Source: Treponema sp. (lineage in GTDB: Bacteria; Spirochaetota; Spirochaetia; Treponematales; Breznakiellaceae). From it: a stretch of 5,344 nucleotides of DNA. The notes beneath the pieces are model-generated. The model ran no database searches. It saw nothing but the letters and a program-made list of their open reading frames with translations, and was not told where the DNA came from. The position numbers and the translations under genes were made by a program. The stretch is from positions 1 through 5,344 of the forward strand of contig JAIRLK010000375.1 of NCBI GenBank assembly GCA_031259515.1. Direction: 5' to 3'. Numbering within the stretch: position 1 is the first letter of the stretch; each line of letters begins with the position of its first letter. Positions 1 to 5,344 of this stretch are shown here, piece after piece.

Positions 1-15
1 CCCCCCCCCCCCCCC
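1..15. repeat. Poly-C homopolymer tract at the window edge
   Basis: The first 15 bases are all C (G on the minus strand). The run touches the window boundary, so its full length is unknown. It lies about 80 bases upstream of the TATAAT box of the dksA-type gene. Long G/C homopolymers are prone to slipped-strand length change, and in Treponema pallidum poly-G tracts near promoters of tpr genes are known to vary. Whether this tract varies, or belongs to a gene further left, cannot be seen here. An assembly or gap-edge artefact is also possible. Confidence 0.75.
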
Positions 16-69
16 ATATTGACAAAATCTTTATCTTACGTCAGTCTACCCGGATTAAAGAATAGTATA

Positions 70-87
70 TCTTACTATATGGTAAGA
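70..87. repeat. Small dyad TCTTAC/GTAAGA upstream of the dksA -10 box
   Basis: TCTTAC (70-75) and GTAAGA (82-87) form a perfect 6-bp inverted repeat around a 6-base spacer. A further direct copy, TATCTTAC, lies at 32-39 and matches 68-75 exactly. The dyad sits where the -35 region of the downstream promoter should be, so a role as an operator is conceivable. The elements are short and the region is AT-rich, so chance is a real alternative. Confidence 0.35.
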
Positions 88-102
88 GTCTTCGTATATA
101 AT
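72..102 (+). promoter_or_regulatory. Candidate sigma-70-type promoter of the dksA-type gene
   Basis: A perfect TATAAT lies at 97-102. The best -35 candidate is TTACTA at 72-77, with a long 19-base spacer; it is a weak match, and it overlaps the TCTTAC/GTAAGA dyad. Transcription would start near 109, giving a leader of about 23 bases before the ATG at 132. The poor -35 box suggests a weak or activator-dependent promoter. Confidence 0.5.
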
Positions 103-116
103 GTACGGAAAGCTGT

Positions 117-131
117 AAGGAGGGTTTTTTT
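117..131 (+). promoter_or_regulatory. Strong ribosome binding site followed by a T7 tract
   Basis: AAGGAGGG at 117-124 is a near-ideal Shine-Dalgarno sequence. It is separated from the ATG at 132 by exactly seven T residues, which should be unstructured. This fixes the start of the dksA-type gene and predicts efficient translation. Confidence 0.85.
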
Positions 132-488
132 ATGGATCAAAATTTTGTTGAAAGAATGAAAAAATCTTTAAGCGATCTCAAAGCGGAGATCATTGCGAAT
201 TTGGTTGCCAGCAGCGAAGATTTCAAGGAAATTGTTGAAGGAATGGACCCCAAAGATATGGCGGATGTCGCCTCGGACGACATAGACCGAAAGATGATTG
301 AAGCCCTGGGATCTCAGGAGTTGAAACGGCTCAAGCTGATAGATTCCGCCCTGACCCGGATTCAACAGGGAAAATACGGCCTCTGCGTCAAATGCGGCAA
401 GCGCATACCCCAGGACCGCCTGGATGCCATTCCCTATGCCCTTATGTGCATAGAATGTAAAAACGCCGAAGAACGCCGGAACCGCTAG
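132..488 (+). CDS. dksA: TraR/DksA-family zinc-finger transcription factor
   Basis: This 118-residue protein belongs to the DksA/TraR family, which binds RNA polymerase through the secondary channel and, together with ppGpp, adjusts initiation at rRNA and amino-acid promoters. The N-terminal part (about residues 3-75) is charged and helical, as expected for the coiled coil. Residues 42-47 read DMADVA, matching the DxxDxA tip motif that acts near the polymerase active site. A complete four-cysteine zinc finger follows, C85-x2-C88-x17-C106-x2-C109, then a short basic tail. It is shorter than the 151-residue E. coli DksA but has both key features, so it should be functional. The ATG at 132 is supported by an ideal ribosome binding site. 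It is a single-gene unit facing the operon on its right and ends inside a stem-loop. The family is clear; whether it is the genome's main DksA or a paralogue cannot be told here. Confidence 0.93.
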   Translation: MDQNFVERMKKSLSDLKAEIIANLVASSEDFKEIVEGMDPKDMADVASDDIDRKMIEALGSQELKRLKLIDSALTRIQQGKYGLCVKCGKRIPQDRLDAIPYALMCIECKNAEERRNR

Positions 489-522
489 GCTCCTGTGGGG
501 CTAAAGTCCCACAGGAGCCTAG
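485..522. terminator. 15-bp stem-loop between convergent genes, probable terminator
   Basis: Bases 485-499 pair perfectly with 508-522, giving a 15-bp GC-rich stem with an 8-base loop (500-507, GCTAAAGT). The dksA stop codon TAG (486-488) is inside the left arm. The PHP gene's stop (528-530) lies just beyond the right arm. On the plus strand the stem is followed only by GAATTTTA, a short imperfect T tract; on the minus strand there is no T tract. It most likely ends dksA transcription and partly blocks read-through from the opposing operon, or protects the 3' ends of both transcripts. Confidence 0.75.
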
Positions 523-527
523 GAATT

Positions 528-1391
528 TTAGGGGCAAAGCCCTTCTTCCACCCATTTTCCCTTTCCTTCGAAAAGTACCGCATAGGTGTAGCCCGCTTCC
601 AACAGGGTCAGGCGGGCATCGTCGTAGTGGCCGCCCAGGTCCGATGCCCGGTGGGCATCGGCGGTAATGGTAACCGGAACAGACCCTTCCCTCAGAAGAG
701 TCAGAATTTCCCGTGAAGGATAGGTGTCCTTTGTTTTCCCCCGGTTAATGCCTCCGGTATTGACCTCTACCACAATCCCGGACCGGGCGATACAAGCCGC
801 AAGAGAACGCGCCTTTCCCCGGTAACCCTCGCCGGTAAGGGAAAACCACTCTTCCCGCTGATTGTTCTTCTTTATCAAGTCCAGGTGCCCCAGGATGTCA
901 AAGCCCCCGGCGCGGATCATTTTTTCCAGGGTTTCCCAATAGGTTTCCATAAGGGCCTCGCCGTCGCCGCCAAAACGGGAACGGACATCCTGGGCAAACT
1001 TGTCCCCAGGACCATCCACGGTAAAGGGCTCCCCGCCATCGGGAGGAAAAACATAGTGGACCGATCCTATGATGTAGTCCAGGCCCAGGTCCTGGTAATC
1101 CGGGTCGGCGGGTCCCGTGCGGTCCTGAATATAGTCCACCTCAAGGCCAAGATACACGGGCAGCTTCCCTGCCCAGCGCAGAGCGGCGGCCCTGACCGCT
1201 TCCAGGTACTCATCCAGCCGGTCTTCCGGGAGGTGCCAGTCCGAAACAATGCCGGTCTTGGCGTATACCGGCGCGTGGGCGCTGAACCCCAGGGAGGCAA
1301 AGCCCCCTTCCCAGGCGGCGCGGCAATAGGTTTCAATCTCGTCCTCTCCATCGCAGAAGAGGGTATGCACATGAAGGGAAGAAAAACGCAA
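528..1391 (-). CDS. hisJ: HisJ-family PHP-domain phosphatase (histidinol-phosphatase-like)
   Basis: This 287-residue protein is a PHP-superfamily metal-dependent phosphohydrolase of the HisJ type. HisJ converts L-histidinol phosphate to histidinol, the penultimate stage of histidine synthesis, in the cytoplasm. Metal-site motifs appear in order: HVH (H7, H9), D14 in CDGE, H39 in SAHAP, E84 in GLEVDY, H112 in GSVH, H169 with D171 in GHLDL, and D245 with H247 in TADAH. EVNTGG at 209-214 is also typical. The set is complete, so an active trinuclear-metal enzyme is expected, and the length is normal for the family. The start is a TTG at 1391, two bases after the kinase stop, chosen because a GAGGAGGT ribosome binding site lies seven bases upstream. 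It is the last gene of the operon and ends before the shared stem-loop. No other his genes are nearby, so another phosphomonoester substrate is possible; the symbol refers to the family. Confidence 0.87.
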   Translation of the reverse strand: MRFSSLHVHTLFCDGEDEIETYCRAAWEGGFASLGFSAHAPVYAKTGIVSDWHLPEDRLDEYLEAVRAAALRWAGKLPVYLGLEVDYIQDRTGPADPDYQDLGLDYIIGSVHYVFPPDGGEPFTVDGPGDKFAQDVRSRFGGDGEALMETYWETLEKMIRAGGFDILGHLDLIKKNNQREEWFSLTGEGYRGKARSLAACIARSGIVVEVNTGGINRGKTKDTYPSREILTLLREGSVPVTITADAHRASDLGGHYDDARLTLLEAGYTYAVLFEGKGKWVEEGLCP

Positions 1392-1393
1392 AA

Positions 1394-3826
1394 TCAGACC
1401 TCCTCACCCGTTTTGGGATTTTCGTTCAGGTAGCGCCCGGCTTCCGCTTCAAACCGGGTAAAGGCGGCGGCTAAAAGGGGAAAGGCGGCGCTCATTTCGG
1501 CATGGTCAAGGTTCTTAAAGGCCAATTCCAGCCGGGCAGCGGAATGTCCCAGTTCCTTAGCCGCCAGGGTCAGGGCGCTTCCCTTGATGGTATGGGCCCC
1601 CCGCATGGCCTCTTCCCAATCCTCAGCCTCCATGCTGCGGGGTATACCCACGGCGATCTGTTCCCGGGTCTTGTCGATGAACCCTAAGAGCAGGGAATGG
1701 ATCAGCTCCCCGTTATCCAGGAAGGTGTCTTTTATCTCCACCGGATTGAAGACCTGGTCATCGGACAGGGGATATGCCTCCGGCGGGGCAGGCGCCGTCG
1801 AAAAAAGCCCCGTTGGAACGGGAACGGCGGAAAGGCTTTTCCCCGGAGGCCATATCCGGAGCATCCTTTCCACATCCTGCCGCTTAAAGGGTTTGATGAG
1901 GATGTCGTCAAATCCCACGCTCATACACCGCTCCCGCTCGTCCGAGAGCGCGCTGGCGGTAACGGCGATTATCGGCTTTCTGAATCCCTGCCGCCGCAGC
2001 CGGTCCGCAGCCTCATAGCCGTTCATCCTGGGCATCTGAATATCCATAAAGATAAGGGACACCGGATAAGCGGCGGTTTTTTCCAGGGCATCCACGCCGT
2101 CGTCCGCAAGAACGACCGGATACTCCAATTTTTCCAAAATAATAGAAAAAAGTTTCTGGTTAACCGGATGATCCTCGACTATCAGGATAAGGGACTTTTC
2201 CGCCTCCGCCTCAAAGCCGCCGGGACGGGCTGTTTCCGTCTCATCGGCGGGTTCCAATTCCTCAAGAACCTCCGATTCCTCGGCGGAATCCGTCAGGGCT
2301 TCGTGCAATGTGCGGATCAAGTCCTTCCGCATAATGGGCTTGTTGATGTATGCCTTGAACCACTTGAGGAAGGTCATCTTGGCATCGGCCCCCAAAAGAC
2401 CCTGGGGAACCATCAGGATAAGCCGGGCGCCGTTGATTTCCTCATCCCCCTTTATCTCGGCGGCAAGACGCCAGCCGTCCATCCAGGGCATGATCATATC
2501 CAGGAAACAGAGGCCGAAGGGCCGCTTTCGGGCGGCGGCGGCCCGCATGGCCGTCAGGGCTTCCTCGCCGGAGACCGCCACATCCACCTCAAAATAACCC
2601 AGGTTCCGGAAGTAGGAAACCAGGATGCGCGGGGATTCAGGCCGGTCGTCCACTATCAGGATACGCATATCCCGCCGCACGGGAACCGCGAGCGGCTCCT
2701 TGAAGGACGAGCCGGATCGCTCAATGGGGATCGTGAACCGGAAGATCGAGCCGCCCCCCTCATTTGGAAGCATAGTTATCGTACCGTGCATGAGTTCCAC
2801 CAGGTTCCGGGAGATGGCAAGCCCCAGGCCCGTGCCGCCGAACCGCCGGGTATTAGAAGGATCTCCCTGAAAAAAGGTGGTGAATAGCCGGTCCCGTATC
2901 TCCTCGGGGACCCCTATACCCGTATCCGCGACGGACACCCGCAGCGCCTCCTGCCCTTTCCATTCGGTAAGCGCGGCGGCGATGGTGATCCCCCCTTCCT
3001 GAGTAAACTTTACCGCATTTTTAACCAGGTTGATCACGATCTGACGGTATTTGTTCGGGTCCCCTTTGATGATAAGCGCCGCATCGGGGGGTATATCCAG
3101 GGCTATCTCCAGGCCTTTCTTGTGAGCCTCCAGGGTAATCATCTCCACAGCCTGTTCGATAGTCTGTTCCAGATCGAAATCAATGCGTTCCAGTTCCATC
3201 TTTCCGGCTTCGAGCTTGGAGTAGTCCAGGATGTCATTGATGAGGGAAAGGAGGACATCGGCGGAAAATTTGACCTGCCGGGAATATTCGGACTGCTCCC
3301 TATCCAGTTTCGTGTTCTGGAGCAATTCGGTCATACCTATGATGGTCTGAATGGGGGTACGTATCTCATGGCTCATGTTGGCCAGAAACCGGCTCTTGGC
3401 CTCCATGACCTGCTCCGCGCTCCGCCGGGCTTCCTGGAGCCGGGCTTCCTCCTGCCGTTCCCGTGTTTCATCCCTCAGGATCAGGACGAACCGGGCCTCC
3501 CCATCTTCCGTGGCGGAGCCGCCTCTTTCGGACTCGCCAACGGCCCAGGCGTCAACCTTGAACCAGCGGCTCAACCCGGCGTGATCCTGAACCGCCAGGG
3601 AAAAAACCGCCGCCCCCGTTTCTCCGGCCACAAGCCGGGCGTAATTTCCGGAATTCTCCAGGGCTTGTTCCAGGGGATGAACGCCGGAAGAAGCGCCCTC
3701 CCCCGGCACAGACGCGAGAAGGGCCTCTCCCCGGCGGTTCGCCGAAAGAAAAGCCCCCGACCGGGAGGCCAGGACCGCGGCTGCCGGGGAGTTGCCGAAA
3801 AGCAGGGAGAGGAGTTTCGCATTCAT
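1394..3826 (-). CDS. Soluble hybrid histidine kinase: PAS-like, HisKA, HATPase, REC, REC, HPt
   Basis: This 810-residue hybrid sensor kinase has no apparent signal peptide or membrane segment, so it should sense a cytoplasmic signal. Residues about 8-118 resemble a divergent PAS domain. A charged coiled-coil (about 119-146) leads to the HisKA H-box, with H153 in NMSHEIRTP. The HATPase domain has the N-box (N270 in VKNAVKF), G1 box (DTGIGV, 301-306) and G2 box (GGTGLGLA, 330-337). The first receiver (about 387-510) has acidic D393-D394, acceptor D443 and K496, but the usual Ser/Thr of strand 4 is missing (LILMVP). The second receiver (about 545-660) is canonical: E551-D552, D595, T623, K645. 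A C-terminal HPt domain (about 690-800) carries H745 in AHTIKGSA. The expected relay is H153 to a receiver aspartate to H745. The ATG follows the regulator's stop by three bases and lacks a clear ribosome binding site, which suggests reinitiation. The likely final target is the neighbouring two-receiver protein. The signal is unknown. Confidence 0.93.
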   Translation of the reverse strand: MNAKLLSLLFGNSPAAAVLASRSGAFLSANRRGEALLASVPGEGASSGVHPLEQALENSGNYARLVAGETGAAVFSLAVQDHAGLSRWFKVDAWAVGESERGGSATEDGEARFVLILRDETRERQEEARLQEARRSAEQVMEAKSRFLANMSHEIRTPIQTIIGMTELLQNTKLDREQSEYSRQVKFSADVLLSLINDILDYSKLEAGKMELERIDFDLEQTIEQAVEMITLEAHKKGLEIALDIPPDAALIIKGDPNKYRQIVINLVKNAVKFTQEGGITIAAALTEWKGQEALRVSVADTGIGVPEEIRDRLFTTFFQGDPSNTRRFGGTGLGLAISRNLVELMHGTITMLPNEGGGSIFRFTIPIERSGSSFKEPLAVPVRRDMRILIVDDRPESPRILVSYFRNLGYFEVDVAVSGEEALTAMRAAAARKRPFGLCFLDMIMPWMDGWRLAAEIKGDEEINGARLILMVPQGLLGADAKMTFLKWFKAYINKPIMRKDLIRTLHEALTDSAEESEVLEELEPADETETARPGGFEAEAEKSLILIVEDHPVNQKLFSIILEKLEYPVVLADDGVDALEKTAAYPVSLIFMDIQMPRMNGYEAADRLRRQGFRKPIIAVTASALSDERERCMSVGFDDILIKPFKRQDVERMLRIWPPGKSLSAVPVPTGLFSTAPAPPEAYPLSDDQVFNPVEIKDTFLDNGELIHSLLLGFIDKTREQIAVGIPRSMEAEDWEEAMRGAHTIKGSALTLAAKELGHSAARLELAFKNLDHAEMSAAFPLLAAAFTRFEAEAGRYLNENPKTGEEV
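1398..1405 (-). promoter_or_regulatory. Ribosome binding site inside the kinase gene, deciding a TTG start
   Basis: Read on the minus strand, GAGGAGGT lies in the last codons of the kinase gene, whose TGA stop is at 1396-1394. Seven bases separate its GGAGG core from the TTG at 1391-1389. No ATG or GTG is available nearby in this frame before the essential HVH motif, so the TTG is the best start. Burying the site under the preceding gene implies translational coupling of kinase and phosphatase. Confidence 0.75.
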
Positions 3827-3829
3827 AGG

Positions 3830-5095
3830 CTAAAAATTCACTTTGAGGATTTCCAGGGATTTCCGGAAAATATCATCCGGCTTTAAGGGCTTGATAAGGT
3901 AGCTCTTCACCCCCATACGGAAAGCCCGCATCACCGATTCCCGGCGGCATACCGAGGAAAGTACGATCACCGGCTGCGCTATCCGGTTCACCTGCAAGGT
4001 CCGTAAAACCGAAAACCCGCCCACCTTGGGCATCATCAGGTCCAAAAAAACCAGGGAAAAAACTTCCGTTTCCGCCGTCTGAAGGAATTCATCGCCATCG
4101 TCATAGGCGCTGACCGATGCGTTGATACACTGGAAGGTGTTTTTGATCATCTCCTGGATAATAACGTCATCATCCACCACGGCAATCCTGATGCCTTCCA
4201 GGGATTCCTTGATTTCATCCAGAGTAAACCGGGGGTTATGTTCCGAACTGAACCTGAACTGTACCGCTTGCTGTGCGGCATGGAGATTTGTCCGGAGCAG
4301 ATTGTCCCCGGGGATGCCCTGACTTTCGCCGCCGGCGCTCCCGGCTTCCTGATCCGGCAGGAAACCGTTCATAGCGGCCTGAAGATTATCCACCGCCCTG
4401 ATTCCTGCGTACTGCTTCTGCCCGGCGATAAACTTTCGCGTAAAGTCATCCAAGGTCAACACCCGCACGTCGGAAGTACGAGCCCGGCTGGCCTGAAGCG
4501 CCGTATCCAGCAGCTTCTCCAGATTGGGACCATCGGCGAAGTTGAGATGCAGATCGCTTATCATGATGACGACTTTGGGGATTTTGATGTCGTACAGTTC
4601 GACCAACTCAATGATTTTAAACCTGAGCAGGTCCAGCTTATCCCGATTGAGCCCCTGAGCCGCTTCGATAAAAATGATATTATCGTTTACATGAACATCC
4701 ACTATCCCCGGCGTATCATCCAGGGCAAAGTCGATGCCCAGCATATCCGTAAGAGTGGCGAAGAAGAGGTCTATCTTTACCGGTTTGGTAAATACTTTCT
4801 TTACGTTAAAAGAAACGAGTTCAATGATCCGCTTATGATCCAGCCGTAAGGCAGTCATTATCACCGGGATTCCCGCAGTGGCAGGGCTTTCCCGTTTCTT
4901 CATCAGCAACTGCATGTTTTCCTGACAGGCTAAATGGTAATCCATGATGATAATATGGGGGATCATGGCCCTCATCTTGGATATGCCCTCAAGTACATTC
5001 GTGGCAACGTCAACTTCTATTTTGTGTTGGATGAATTTTTCCCGCAGATACTCATGGAACAAAGGGGATTCATCTATGACTAATACTTCTTTCAT
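3830..5095 (-). CDS. Dual-receiver response regulator with a STAS-like middle domain
   Basis: This 421-residue protein has a receiver domain at each end and no recognisable DNA-binding, GGDEF, EAL or methyltransferase output. The first receiver (1 to about 122) has D8-E9, acceptor D52 in IIMDYH, T81 and K104 in FTKP. The second (about 301-421) has D308-D310, acceptor D352 in VFLDLMMP, S380 and K402 in IKPL. Both residue sets are complete. Residues about 130-245 form a beta-alpha region with long helices around a strand reading VVIMISDLHLNF; this order resembles a STAS domain, but the match is by eye only. A Gly/Ser/Glu-rich linker (about 246-300) follows. The ATG at 5095 has GGAG five bases upstream. 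It is the first intact gene of the operon and is coupled to the kinase by a three-base gap. It is probably a phosphorylation-controlled adaptor acting by protein contact. The receiver calls are firm and the middle-domain call is tentative. Confidence 0.9.
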   Translation of the reverse strand: MKEVLVIDESPLFHEYLREKFIQHKIEVDVATNVLEGISKMRAMIPHIIIMDYHLACQENMQLLMKKRESPATAGIPVIMTALRLDHKRIIELVSFNVKKVFTKPVKIDLFFATLTDMLGIDFALDDTPGIVDVHVNDNIIFIEAAQGLNRDKLDLLRFKIIELVELYDIKIPKVVIMISDLHLNFADGPNLEKLLDTALQASRARTSDVRVLTLDDFTRKFIAGQKQYAGIRAVDNLQAAMNGFLPDQEAGSAGGESQGIPGDNLLRTNLHAAQQAVQFRFSSEHNPRFTLDEIKESLEGIRIAVVDDDVIIQEMIKNTFQCINASVSAYDDGDEFLQTAETEVFSLVFLDLMMPKVGGFSVLRTLQVNRIAQPVIVLSSVCRRESVMRAFRMGVKSYLIKPLKPDDIFRKSLEILKVNF

Positions 5096-5110
5096 GCTTT
5101 CTCCGTTTCT

Positions 5111-5139
5111 ATTTTAAGATATGAAGGCAGGATACGCAA
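5111..5139 (-). promoter_or_regulatory. Possible promoter immediately upstream of the regulator gene
   Basis: On the minus strand, TTGCGT (5139-5134) and TAAAAT (5116-5111) are separated by 17 bases. The -10 box matches the sigma-70 consensus at five of six positions, the -35 box at only three. The implied start near 5104 would leave a leader of only about ten bases beginning at the ribosome binding site. It is a weak candidate; transcription may instead come from within or beyond the IS remnant. Confidence 0.3.
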
Positions 5140-5287
5140 GAGCGCCATTATCCTCCATGTTAAAAGCGGACAGTCCCAGATATTCCCTCAACTCTCCGTA
5201 TAATTTTTTCCGGCGATATTTTGGTATCCATACCACATGATACTTGCATTCCCATACGCTATACGTTAGACTCTTTACATCTTGCAT
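5114..5287 (-). pseudogene. tnpA: Truncated IS200-type (Y1) transposase, N-terminal fragment only
   Basis: A 57-codon frame starts at an ATG with AGGAGG five bases upstream. Residues 1-38 match the start of IS200/IS605-family TnpA transposases, including WECKYHVVWIPKYRRK (12-27) and LYGELREYLG (29-38). Family members are about 130-155 residues long and cut single-stranded DNA using an HUH motif and a catalytic tyrosine. Both lie downstream of the break, so this fragment cannot transpose. From about residue 39 the frame continues into unrelated DNA until a TAA at 5116-5114, 18 bases before the regulator start. No frameshift or stop lies inside the homologous part, which points to a recent deletion or to selection for keeping the frame. 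It lies on the same strand as the operon. Recognition of the family is firm; any present function is unknown. Confidence 0.85.
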
Positions 5288-5344
5288 TACTGCCTCCTGT
5301 CGTTTGAACTTTGGCGGTTCACTGAGAGGAGGTTTATTTTATAA
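5174..5344 (-). mobile_element. IS200/IS605-family left-end remnant
   Basis: The stretch holds an IS200-type left end: an imperfect hairpin, a ribosome binding site and the first 38 codons of tnpA. The right part of the element is missing; recognisable transposase sequence stops near 5174. The outer boundary lies close to or beyond the window edge, and the AT-rich TTATAAAATAAA just outside the hairpin may contain it. No tnpB is present. The element is inserted in the orientation of the downstream operon. Confidence 0.7.
5293..5332 (-). promoter_or_regulatory. Hairpin sequestering the tnpA ribosome binding site
   Basis: On the minus strand CCTCCT (5332-5327) pairs perfectly with AGGAGG (5298-5293), which is the ribosome binding site of tnpA. 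Inside it, TGAAC (5321-5317) pairs with GTTCA (5309-5305) around a 7-base loop, with a small internal loop between the two stems. IS200 elements are known for a 5' structure that hides the tnpA start site, and the ends of the family carry imperfect palindromes recognised by TnpA. This one may have had both roles. Confidence 0.75.

Noticed and set aside
19..47. TTGACA at 19-24 as the -35 box of the dksA promoter
   Set aside because: No acceptable -10 hexamer lies 15-19 bases downstream (candidates read TCAGTC, CAGTCT or AGTCTA). The TATAAT at 97-102 is too far away to pair with it.
532..542. GGGC-AAA-GCCC mini-hairpin as a terminator of the PHP gene
   Set aside because: The stem is only 4 bp with a 3-base loop, and it lies within the last codons of the PHP gene with no following T run.
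885..1433. Plus-strand open frame (182 codons) opposite the PHP gene
   Set aside because: The minus-strand frame has the complete PHP metal-site motif set. The plus-strand product has no family resemblance and no ribosome binding site was seen.
1697..2887. Long plus-strand open frame (396 codons) opposite the kinase gene
   Set aside because: It is antisense to receiver and kinase domains with fully conserved motifs. Its translation is rich in G, P, H, Q and R without any recognisable domain, as expected for the complement of a GC-rich gene.
3122..3886. Plus-strand open frame (254 codons) opposite the kinase N-terminus and regulator end
   Set aside because: It crosses a clear operon junction on the other strand and shows no domain or convincing start signal.
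4238..4849. Plus-strand open frame (203 codons) opposite the dual-receiver gene
   Set aside because: It is a shadow of a well-supported gene and its product has no recognisable motifs.
5114..5287. An intact small protein gene rather than a broken transposase
   Set aside because: The first 38 residues clearly match the start of IS200-type TnpA and the remaining 19 do not. The HUH motif and catalytic tyrosine are absent, so a truncated transposase is the better reading, though a retained leader function stays open.

Overview
The window carries four complete genes and one broken mobile element. Its content resembles a spirochete of the Treponema type, possibly one of the termite-gut treponemes: a short DksA protein, a PHP phosphatase of the HisJ family, a soluble multi-domain hybrid histidine kinase and a two-receiver protein without an effector domain. 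The coding DNA is moderately GC-rich and the intergenic DNA AT-rich. This placement is an inference from family resemblance. No rRNA, tRNA or other lineage marker is present to confirm it.

Layout from left to right. Bases 1-15 are an unbroken run of C at the window edge. Bases 16-131 are an AT-rich control region with a TATAAT box, a small dyad and a strong ribosome binding site. They lead into a plus-strand dksA/traR-type gene (132-488). A 15-bp stem-loop (485-522) overlaps its stop codon and separates it from a converging minus-strand unit.

The minus-strand unit reads from the right edge leftwards. It starts with an IS200-like transposase remnant (5114-5287), followed by a REC-(STAS-like)-REC response regulator (3830-5095), a PAS-HisKA-HATPase-REC-REC-HPt hybrid histidine kinase (1394-3826) and a HisJ-family PHP phosphohydrolase (528-1391). 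Gaps between the last three genes are only 2-3 bases, and the phosphatase ribosome binding site lies inside the kinase gene, so they almost certainly form one operon with translational coupling.

The regulator and the kinase together supply one kinase core, four receiver domains and one HPt domain. All are predicted cytoplasmic and none has a DNA-binding domain. This suggests a soluble phosphorelay whose output works by protein contact, perhaps through the STAS-like middle domain. The link to the PHP phosphatase may be functional or only positional.

The most unusual point is the right end. An IS200-type left end with its start-site hairpin intact sits directly upstream of the operon and on the same strand, but the element has lost its catalytic part. 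It may now act as the operon's leader. No gene-free stretch exceeds 300 bases.
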